Below, in pieces: positions 42,720-49,668 of a stretch of 49,668 nucleotides of DNA. The stretch spans positions 1 to 49,668 of the forward strand of contig CANEVR010000012.1 in the NCBI GenBank assembly GCA_947442505.1, read 5' to 3'. Below the pieces are notes generated by a model. The model searched no databases. It saw only the letters and a list, made by a program, of their open reading frames with translations, and had not been told where the DNA came from. Both the position numbers and the translations under genes were made by a program. Position 1 is the first letter of the stretch, and each line of letters opens with the position of its first letter. The DNA is from Flavobacteriales bacterium (GTDB taxonomy: Bacteria; Bacteroidota; Bacteroidia; Flavobacteriales_D; Sanyastnellaceae).

Positions 42720-43399
42720 AAAGAGTAGTATTTTGATACAACCAATAATCCGGCGGTTTCTGTTCGTAATCGTGCGTTTCCAAGTGCTATGGGCACACCT
42801 CCCAAATCCTCCACATCACCAATCTCTTTCCGACTAAAATCACCTTCAGGGCCAATTAAAACATGCGGATGGTCGACTTGAATACTGGTCCAAGGCATTT
42901 TCTCCGATTGCTCACAATGCGCTATGAAAACTGGCTTTCCTTTTAATCGATGAAGCACCTCATCCCAAGAATCTATCATGTCAATACTTGGGAGCCATTT
43001 TCGTTGACTTTGCTTCATGGCTGAGACCGCTATCCTAATCAATCGTTCGATTGAATACTTGACTTTCTCTGAATGTTGCGTTGTCATTAAGTTCAAACTA
43101 TGCAATCCCATTTCAACACACTTTTCAAGCATCCATTCAATACGGTCTGTTTGTTGTGTCATTGGGATGTACAAATGCACTCCACTTTCTCTTTCATGAA
43201 ACGAAATAGATGTAGAAACCTCCAGTACAGGCTTTTTATCCTGTAAATGAAAAACGCAATGCTGCGCATTTCCTTTGCCATCGATGAGACAAATGGTTTC
43301 ACCTGACTTGACCCTCAAGGCCTTGATGTGGCGCCATTCGTCATCGGACAGGGCATCGGGACCCATGCTTACCAGTTGAGGGACGTAAAAACAATGCAT
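42716..43399 (-). CDS. rsmE: 16S rRNA (uracil-1498-N3)-methyltransferase
   Basis: A 227-residue SPOUT methyltransferase. The N-terminal PUA-like domain (HCFYVPQLV ... HIKALRVKSGETICLIDGKG) is followed by the knotted domain: QQTDRIEWMLEKCVEMGLHSL, then IGPEGDFSRKEI and LGNARLRTETAGL, which are the SAM-binding motifs. It methylates U1498 of 16S rRNA. It heads the chain rsmE, small membrane protein, hexosaminidase, each overlapping the next. It is divergent from hutI with a 63-base gap. Confidence 0.95.
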   Translation of the reverse strand: MHCFYVPQLVSMGPDALSDDEWRHIKALRVKSGETICLIDGKGNAQHCVFHLQDKKPVLEVSTSISFHERESGVHLYIPMTQQTDRIEWMLEKCVEMGLHSLNLMTTQHSEKVKYSIERLIRIAVSAMKQSQRKWLPSIDMIDSWDEVLHRLKGKPVFIAHCEQSEKMPWTSIQVDHPHVLIGPEGDFSRKEIGDVEDLGGVPIALGNARLRTETAGLLVVSKYYSL

Positions 43400-43462
43400 G
43401 GCACAATTTACAAAACATATTTAATCAATTGCTGAAATAACAAATTTGATGCATCTTGCAGC

Positions 43463-44707
43463 ATGCGTCTACTGATCAAAAACATCCAAGAACTTTTTAG
43501 TACTTTCGAAATAAACCCAGGTACCATCGCAGGCAGGGACATGAATGACTGTCCCAGCATCAAAAACGCTTGGATGGCCATTGAAGACGGTAAAATTGTC
43601 GATTATGGCGAGATGGCAGACTGGCCAGGGATTTCTGATTGGGCAAACCTTGAGATCATTGATGCCGATGGAAAGATGGTTCTTCCTTGTTGGTGTGATT
43701 CGCATACACATACCGTATTTGCCCAATCGCGGGCATTGGAATTTGAGGATAAAATCAATGGATTGAGTTATGAAGCCATTGCGCAACGCGGCGGCGGGAT
43801 ATTGAACTCCGCAAGATCTATGTCTACCATTGGTGAGGAACGTTTGTATGAAGAAGCGCTATTGCGCATTCAAACCATGGTGCGCAACGGTACCGGTGCG
43901 TTGGAAATCAAGACTGGATATGGGTTGGATGTTGACAATGAGCTCAAGATGTTGCGCATCATTCAGCGATTAAAATCAAACTGTTCCATTCCTATAAAAT
44001 GCACTTTGCTCTTGGGCCATGCTCTACCTGATGCATACAAAGGGCTGAAAGATGAATACATGAGCATGCTGTTAACGGATTTATTGCCGCAAGCATTGGC
44101 CATTGGCTTTGATTTCATGGACATCTTTTGTGAGCGGGACTACTTTCAACTCCATCATTTGGAACAATTGCTTGTGGCAGCGCAGACGAATGGCAAACCA
44201 GCCAAAATCCACGTCAACCAATTTTATAGCATAGGAGGAGTTTCCATGGGATTAAAGTATAACGCGCTAAGTTTGGATCACATGGAAGTGATTTCAGAAG
44301 TTGATTGGGATGCGTTAAAAAAAGATCCTACCATCGTCACAGGATTACCCGGGTGCTCTTTGTTTACCAGAATTCCATACACCCCAATGCGCGATTTGAT
44401 GGACAATAATATTCCTGTTGCATTGGCAACAGATTTCAACCCTGGCTCCGCTCCCAATGGAAACATGAATTTGATCAATAGTTTGGCCTGCATACAAATG
44501 CAAATGAAGCCCTATGAGGTTTTGAATGCAAGCACGCAAAATGGCGCAGCTGCTATGCAGTTAGACGAATCAGTGGGCAGCATTACCCGAGGAAAAACAG
44601 CCAATTTCATCATTACTCAACCGCTAGAAAGACTAAGCGAATTGTTCTATTATTTTGGAGAAGATAAAATTGAACAGGTGTATATAAAAGGAAACCCAAT
44701 CCGATAA
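43463..44707 (+). CDS. hutI: Imidazolonepropionase
   Basis: A 414-residue amidohydrolase-fold enzyme of histidine degradation, opening imidazolone-5-propionate to N-formimino-glutamate. SHTHTVFAQSRALEFE has the metal-binding HxH, HVNQFYSIGG and LDHMEVISEVDW carry later His ligands, and ATDFNPGSAPNGNM holds the metal Asp. No hutH, hutU or hutG lies in this window, so the pathway genes must be elsewhere. The gene ends in a hairpin and is divergent from rsmE. Confidence 0.95.
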   Translation: MRLLIKNIQELFSTFEINPGTIAGRDMNDCPSIKNAWMAIEDGKIVDYGEMADWPGISDWANLEIIDADGKMVLPCWCDSHTHTVFAQSRALEFEDKINGLSYEAIAQRGGGILNSARSMSTIGEERLYEEALLRIQTMVRNGTGALEIKTGYGLDVDNELKMLRIIQRLKSNCSIPIKCTLLLGHALPDAYKGLKDEYMSMLLTDLLPQALAIGFDFMDIFCERDYFQLHHLEQLLVAAQTNGKPAKIHVNQFYSIGGVSMGLKYNALSLDHMEVISEVDWDALKKDPTIVTGLPGCSLFTRIPYTPMRDLMDNNIPVALATDFNPGSAPNGNMNLINSLACIQMQMKPYEVLNASTQNGAAAMQLDESVGSITRGKTANFIITQPLERLSELFYYFGEDKIEQVYIKGNPIR

Positions 44708-44718
44708 GATTGGGTTTC
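44691..44718. terminator. Hairpin between hutI and the convergent OmpA gene
   Basis: A perfect 11-bp stem (44691-44701 with 44708-44718) with the hutI stop TAA in its 6-base loop. The T-rich side is on the minus strand, so it may mainly end the T9SS locus; there is no strong T run for hutI. Confidence 0.65.
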
Positions 44719-44744
44719 ACTATTCTATTTCAAGAAATATCCTA

Positions 44745-46943
44745 TCAAATCTTAACAATCTTAAACTCCGTCCTGCGATTGGCTTGGTGTTGTTCTTCAG
44801 TACAAGGAATGACATTCTTGCCTTCACATTCACACTGGTTTACCAAGTTCATCTCACCATATCCACGACCATTGATTCTGGATGGGTTTGTAATTTTCGC
44901 CTTGATATAGTCCGCCGAAGATTTAGCACGTTTGTCTGAAAGTTTGCTATTGGACTCAATGCTTCCGCGGCAATCCGTATGTGAACCCAATTCAATCTGC
45001 ATGGTTGGATTCTCATTCATAATGGCTACAATTTTATCCAATTCTATTGCAGCGTCTGGACGTATGATGGCTTTTCCTAGGTCAAAGTAGATGGGCTTGA
45101 TATCAATCAATTTACCCAAATCTTGCCCCACCTCCAATTTCTCCAATTGAACATTGCATTTGTTATTGATGAGATACTCACCTTCGCGATCGATTAATTG
45201 TGAGTAGTTACATGTTTGTGGCAAATACCCATTCTTGGAAAATTGAAACAAATAATTCACTTTCTGATTCCAATCCAAATCACTCAACTCCTTCTCAAAC
45301 TCTCCCAACGCATCCGTATTCAATACTGTTTTTTGATGGGTAACAACGTTCTCCATTTCCACTTTTACATCGCTCAATTTGCGCCCGGTTACAGCTTCTG
45401 TAATGACCCCTTTCAATAACACCTCAGGTATTTTCTCCAATTCCAATGCAATCACCGATTCATGCTCCATTGGCTTCAAATTCTTATCTATTTTCATTGA
45501 GCGGTGAACAGGATAGTTGCACTCAATGACAACGTTCTCTAAATCATTTGCGTTGATGGTCGCCATTCCCAAACTGTCTGTTGTGATCGTGGTTGCTTTA
45601 CCATTCTTATCTGTAATCGTTAGGTTGGCCAAATCCAAAGCCATTCCCAAATTGTTGGTTACAGCGAATTTGATCTCTTTATCAAACTGCCATGGTTTCA
45701 AAATATTGACGACGTATAAATCATCACTTCCTTTTCCGCCATTTCTGTTGGATGAAAAGAAACCTTTTTTGGTGTCTGAGGAAAGTACAAATCCAAAATC
45801 ATCCAGATTGGTATTCACAGGCGATCCCATGTTTAAAACATGCCAATGGTTATCACCCTTTTGTTTAGCTACATAACTGTCCAATCCACCCAAGCCCAAG
45901 TGACCATTGGATGCAAAAAACAATTGACCGTTCTCGTGAATGAATGGGAACATCTCATTGCCTTCTGTATTGATGTCATTGCCCAAATTCATGGGCTTTC
46001 CCCAAGTACCGTCTGCATTTCTCTTTGCAAAATATACATCTGTACCACCAAATCCACCTGGCATATCAGAAACAAAATAGACTACATCTCCAGACAAATT
46101 GAGCGATGCATGACCTACAGAAAAATTGGCGCTATTAAAGGGCAATGCCATAGGTTCCGACCACTCATTGTTGTCTTTTCTCACCTCAAACAATTCCAAG
46201 CAAGTATATCCATGTGTATCTCTTTCCTTGTAATTGTTTCTGGTAAACATCGCAATGTTTCCATTTCCATTGAAGGAAATGGGACCTTCATGAAATTTAC
46301 CTTTCATAACGTCTGCAAAGGCCCTAATATTCATGACTTCATCATTGGGTCCCAAGTCACCCGCGTATAGCTCCAAGAAAGGCAATCCATTCCAATTCCA
46401 TTTTCTTTCCACGGATTCAACGCCCTGTCTTGATGAAGCAAACACCAACTGATTTCCAACCATAACTGGGGCAAAGTCTTGGTCTGCTGTGTTCATGGAC
46501 AATGATTTCACAACATATCTTCCATCATCTTTTTGATAGGATGGCAACTGATCGTATTTATCCAAGGACCTTGTCAAACGAGAGTCATTGGTCAATTTTT
46601 TGCTTGCTTTTTGCAACCAAGTATAGGATTCCTCGTACTTCTTGTTCACCTTTAGACACTGTGCATAATGATAGAAATCCTCACCAGATGCATCTGATCG
46701 GTTGGCAATCTCCTTCCAAATTTTTTCTGAATCCTTGAAGGCCTCTGTTTGATAATAACTCCAAGCCAATTTTCGGAGCATTTCAGAAGACTTCTCATCA
46801 ACCTTTAGGTAATTGTTGATGGCCAAGTGATAAGAGAATGACTCATAACATTTATTGCCCTTCTTCTCCCATTTGGATTGAGCACTGGATTGTATGGCGA
46901 TGGTGCCAAAAATCAATAATAGTATTCCTGTAATATTTCTCAT
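44745..46943 (-). CDS. PorE-like OmpA-family protein with TPR and PD40 propeller
   Basis: A 732-residue protein with a signal peptide (MRNITGILLLIFGTIAIQSSAQ). Domains in order: TPR-like helices (about 25-130), PD40/WD40-like beta-propeller repeats (about 150-400, e.g. GKFHEGPISFNGNGNIAMFTRN and VYFVSDMPGGFGGTDVYFA), a carboxypeptidase-regulatory-like beta domain (about 410-570), and an OmpA C-terminal peptidoglycan-binding domain (about 600-732, HTDCRGSIESNSKLSDKRA). This is the PorE layout of the T9SS, in which the OmpA domain anchors a periplasmic complex to peptidoglycan. It follows the PorP/SprF gene by 11 bases. Confidence 0.92.
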   Translation of the reverse strand: MRNITGILLLIFGTIAIQSSAQSKWEKKGNKCYESFSYHLAINNYLKVDEKSSEMLRKLAWSYYQTEAFKDSEKIWKEIANRSDASGEDFYHYAQCLKVNKKYEESYTWLQKASKKLTNDSRLTRSLDKYDQLPSYQKDDGRYVVKSLSMNTADQDFAPVMVGNQLVFASSRQGVESVERKWNWNGLPFLELYAGDLGPNDEVMNIRAFADVMKGKFHEGPISFNGNGNIAMFTRNNYKERDTHGYTCLELFEVRKDNNEWSEPMALPFNSANFSVGHASLNLSGDVVYFVSDMPGGFGGTDVYFAKRNADGTWGKPMNLGNDINTEGNEMFPFIHENGQLFFASNGHLGLGGLDSYVAKQKGDNHWHVLNMGSPVNTNLDDFGFVLSSDTKKGFFSSNRNGGKGSDDLYVVNILKPWQFDKEIKFAVTNNLGMALDLANLTITDKNGKATTITTDSLGMATINANDLENVVIECNYPVHRSMKIDKNLKPMEHESVIALELEKIPEVLLKGVITEAVTGRKLSDVKVEMENVVTHQKTVLNTDALGEFEKELSDLDWNQKVNYLFQFSKNGYLPQTCNYSQLIDREGEYLINNKCNVQLEKLEVGQDLGKLIDIKPIYFDLGKAIIRPDAAIELDKIVAIMNENPTMQIELGSHTDCRGSIESNSKLSDKRAKSSADYIKAKITNPSRINGRGYGEMNLVNQCECEGKNVIPCTEEQHQANRRTEFKIVKI

Positions 46944-46954
46944 CTGGGTGGAGT

Positions 46955-47881
46955 TTAAAAGTAACGTGGCGATTTAATTTTTGCCACTTGCTTATAAGTA
47001 AGCTCATAGCGAAGCACAACTTCATGACTGCCTGAACGACCAGCATGCTGACCAAAGGCATAGGACCAATCGTAGGCATAACCCACTTGCAAATTCTCGT
47101 TGAAATTAAAGCCTATCAAAGCACCCAATGCATCTCCACTTCTTGAAGACACACCAGTCCAAAATTTGTCATTAAAAACAAACATCGCGGTTGCATCCAA
47201 TTGAACAGGAGCGCCAGGAACAGTTTTCATCAATACAGAAGGTTTGAACATGACCTGCTTGGTCATTGGCAAAATAGCACCTGCCGTCGCATAATAGTGA
47301 CGCTTGGATTGCAGCAACTCAAGCCCATTATCTTGCGCCGACAAAAATTTGGTTTCTAAAATTCGAGGTGAGGATAAGCCAAAATACCATTTTTGATTTT
47401 GAAGATAGATACCTGCGCCAAAATTGGGGGTTAACTTACTTGCTGCATTACCCAAGAAGGAAGCATCATTCACCTCATACAAATTCAAATCTGATAGATT
47501 TGCGTTCACGCTCTGGAAACCTCCATTGATACCCAATGACATGGTGGTATTCTCATTCAACTTGGCAATGTAGGCTCCAGCTAGGGAGAACATGGAAGAG
47601 CGAATGGGACCGATGCGATCACCGTTGTAATTTAAACCAACACCTAATTTACCGTTTAAAATGGGCGAATTCATCCCAAAAGACTGGGTGGTTGGTGCTC
47701 CATCAAAACCGGCCCATTGAGAACGGTGCAAAGCAACAAAAGACATGCATCCTCGGCTGCCAGCATAGGCAGGATTCATCTCCAAGGTATTGAACATATA
47801 ATGGGTATACAAAGCCTCTTGCTGTGCAGATGCTGACACAACAAAAAGAGCTAAAATGGGTATTAAAAATAATTTTTTCAT
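46955..47881 (-). CDS. PorP/SprF-family outer-membrane protein
   Basis: A 308-residue protein with a signal peptide (MKKLFLIPILALFVVSASAQQ). The mature opening EALYTHYMFNTLEMNPAYAGSRG is the conserved PorP/SprF start (the NPAYAG motif), and the C-terminal stretches alternate as beta strands of an outer-membrane barrel (LQVGYAYDWSYAFG ... VVLRYEL). In Flavobacterium, SprF-like proteins are needed to secrete the type B CTD protein encoded next to them. Here that cargo gene lies 12 bases upstream, and a PorE-like gene follows. Confidence 0.93.
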   Translation of the reverse strand: MKKLFLIPILALFVVSASAQQEALYTHYMFNTLEMNPAYAGSRGCMSFVALHRSQWAGFDGAPTTQSFGMNSPILNGKLGVGLNYNGDRIGPIRSSMFSLAGAYIAKLNENTTMSLGINGGFQSVNANLSDLNLYEVNDASFLGNAASKLTPNFGAGIYLQNQKWYFGLSSPRILETKFLSAQDNGLELLQSKRHYYATAGAILPMTKQVMFKPSVLMKTVPGAPVQLDATAMFVFNDKFWTGVSSRSGDALGALIGFNFNENLQVGYAYDWSYAFGQHAGRSGSHEVVLRYELTYKQVAKIKSPRYF

Positions 47882-47893
47882 GATTCAATCCTT

Positions 47894-49668
47894 TTATCGT
47901 TTGATGTAGATATATCCTTGTTTGGCAGTTGCATTTCTCTCAGACTTGAAGACGAAGAAATAAGTACCTTCTGGTAAAGTTGATCCACCTATTGTTCCAG
48001 ACTCACTGCACTCACCACTCCAAGAATTGTCGTATGGCTCCGCACTATACACTTGATTTCCCCATCGGTTAAAGATGACAACGGTGTTGTTGGGGTAATT
48101 TTCGATTCCAGGTATCACCCAGCTGTCATTGACGCCATCACCATTTGGAGAGAATCCTTCTGGGATTTCAAGGTCAGGAATACAGTTGTTGAAGTCAATG
48201 TAATCAGGTATTCCGTTTTTGTTACAATCACTCAATGTTGGTGAGCAAAGCTCTGACATTCCAGACTCCTCTGCATCTGTCAAACCATCGCCATCACTAT
48301 CCTCATCCAAGTGATTGAATATTCCGTCCCCATCAATATCCGATGTCGTTGTCTCAATGTAATCAGGGATTCCATCCAAATCACTATCAACTGGAGTAAC
48401 TTCAAAATAAACGGTCGCAGTGTCGCACATGCCAAAACTGTTGCATACGCTGTAAGTCATAGAATCCAAACCGCAATAACTCCAATCTGGTTGATAAGAA
48501 ATCAAACTGGTATCCAAATCTACGCGACCGAAATCAGTTGAGTCGATAATGGTAACGGTGAAATTATTATCTCCATACAAAGTGTCATTCAATACAACAT
48601 CAATGTTGACCAATCCATCATTTGAAGTAATGTAATCATCTACTGCAATTGGAGAAAGTGCATTCACATTGATAGTAACCCAGACAGTGTCACACAAAGA
48701 TGGGGTTCCATTGTCACACATAATAACCATTATATTGGTTGGAATCTGCCAGCCCAATGCTGTAAAATCAAAGCAATAATCATCCGCAATATTGTCATCT
48801 ATTGTTCCAAGTCCTTCCATTAATAACCATGATGAAACAGTAACAATATCACCATCTACATCGCTGGCATCCAAACAAATGGTGGTCGTACTATTCAAAT
48901 CCACAGTCACGATCAAAGACTGCGGAGAAATTACTGGAGCGTCGTTTACAGGAGCAACCTCGATATTTATTAATGCAGTATTGGACAACAAACCTGAAGC
49001 ATCAGAAACAACATACAATCTGGTAGTTGTTCCAAAATAATTCAATGCTGGGGTAAAACTCAATACGCCATTTGCATCCACTGACCAGTTTCCTTCTGGT
49101 CCTGAAGAGGTAGTTTGAAGACCCGCTGCAGATGGATCAATGTCAACCGACGCAATATTCAAATTGTTATCTGCATCTGTGTCATTGGCCACCAGATTCA
49201 ATTGCATTGTACCTGCATCCTCGTTTATAAACAAAGAGTCATTGACTGCCAATGGAGAACAATCGTTGTTGTATCCCATTACAAAAGTAACGGTATCAGA
49301 AACACAAGCATCAGTCAACTTTCCAATGATCATGTACTCTCCATCACTCAATCCAGAAACACTCGCAACTGCTGCTATTTCTTGATCTTCGTTCACAAAG
49401 TAATATGAATTGAATTGATCAAAATTCAATATTTGTACAGTTCCAAGGCCTGCACTGCAGCTAGCATTCTGAATTTGACCGATGAGCAATTCTGCAGCGT
49501 TAAGAGAACAAACCCCGCTATCAGTGGCCAATGGATTAAAATCACAAGCCAAAGCGTTTGTACATCCCAATACTTCATTCTCATTACATACTCCATCGTT
49601 GTCTGTATCGTTGATGCAAGATCCATCACAATTCAAATACGTTTGCAATGGGTAGGTACAACTCGCGT
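47894..49668 (-). CDS. Secreted protein with T9SS type B (gliding-motility) CTD, 5' end off window
   Basis: The 3' part of a large gene, open to the right edge without a start; about 590 residues are seen. The first residues (TYPLQTYLNCDGSC, then NDTDNDGVCNENEVLGCTNA) are a Cys-rich module. Next come cadherin/Ig-like repeats (VNDAPVISPQSLIVTVDLN), then a thrombospondin-3-like calcium stretch (DSDLDGIPDYIETTTSDIDGDG). The end is the type B sorting domain (EGFSPNGDGVNDSWVIPGIE ... GTYFFVFK). Type B CTD proteins include surface adhesins such as SprB. The downstream PorP/SprF gene is its probable secretion partner. Confidence 0.93.
   Translation of the reverse strand, partial: ASCTYPLQTYLNCDGSCINDTDNDGVCNENEVLGCTNALACDFNPLATDSGVCSLNAAELLIGQIQNASCSAGLGTVQILNFDQFNSYYFVNEDQEIAAVASVSGLSDGEYMIIGKLTDACVSDTVTFVMGYNNDCSPLAVNDSLFINEDAGTMQLNLVANDTDADNNLNIASVDIDPSAAGLQTTSSGPEGNWSVDANGVLSFTPALNYFGTTTRLYVVSDASGLLSNTALINIEVAPVNDAPVISPQSLIVTVDLNSTTTICLDASDVDGDIVTVSSWLLMEGLGTIDDNIADDYCFDFTALGWQIPTNIMVIMCDNGTPSLCDTVWVTINVNALSPIAVDDYITSNDGLVNIDVVLNDTLYGDNNFTVTIIDSTDFGRVDLDTSLISYQPDWSYCGLDSMTYSVCNSFGMCDTATVYFEVTPVDSDLDGIPDYIETTTSDIDGDGIFNHLDEDSDGDGLTDAEESGMSELCSPTLSDCNKNGIPDYIDFNNCIPDLEIPEGFSPNGDGVNDSWVIPGIENYPNNTVVIFNRWGNQVYSAEPYDNSWSGECSESGTIGGSTLPEGTYFFVFKSERNATAKQGYIYIKR

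Overview
The window reads as chromosome of a Bacteroidota bacterium, most like a marine or aquatic member of the Flavobacteriales. Several signs agree. Type IX secretion (T9SS) sorting domains of both type A and type B are present. There is a PorP/SprF plus PorE-like OmpA pair. Promoters match the phylum's TAnnTTTG / TTG pattern, and nearly all genes lack a Shine-Dalgarno sequence. Phylum-typical families (DUF4197, DUF5606, CtlX, long GAPDH) also occur. I see no rRNA, tRNA, CRISPR array, insertion sequence, phage or plasmid genes. No gap between genes exceeds about 300 bases; the longest, 29847-30099, is a divergent promoter region.

Layout. 1-3843: the N-terminal part of a giant secreted protein (C-type lectin domain, Ig-like domains, about ten MopE/thrombospondin-3-like acidic Cys repeats) that runs off the left edge. 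4028-10166: a membrane pyrophosphatase with an unusual Cys/His-rich tail, a YdeP-type molybdopterin oxidoreductase and a secreted serine hydrolase. 10318-14275: DUF1003 protein, DEAD-box helicase, N-terminally extended GAPDH and a small membrane protein. 14329-17637: an SPFH protein, then a coupled deacetylase plus glycosyltransferase set whose glycosyltransferase is broken into two overlapping frames. 17634-20740: DUF2330 protein, lone RnfD/NqrB-like membrane protein and a lipoprotein. 20747-27547: CtlX, an ECF sigma factor, UvrA, MsrB, an Smr protein, DUF4197 and DUF5606 proteins.

27615-38595 is a phosphate-themed block. It holds a PiT phosphate transporter with its DUF47/PhoU-like partner, a divergent ArsR-type regulator, and a very tight ppk1-ppx-acyltransferase operon in which the last gene resembles the bifunctional OlsF/GlsBA synthases of phosphorus-free amino-acid lipids. 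Upstream of ppk1 lies a secreted vanadium-haloperoxidase/PAP2-fold protein. Together they suggest phosphate uptake, storage as polyphosphate and membrane-lipid substitution; this is inference from neighbourhood and families.

38671-44707: metK, then a chain of overlapping genes rsmE, small membrane protein, GH20 hexosaminidase and perhaps a 52-residue ORF, then divergent hutI. 44745-49668: a T9SS cargo locus made of a type B CTD protein (5' end beyond the right edge), PorP/SprF and a PorE-like OmpA protein.

Most worth following up: the metal-binding-like tail on the pyrophosphatase, a SecD/SecF-like soluble domain inserted into the PiT transporter, the ppk-ppx-lipid synthase operon, and the split glycosyltransferase.
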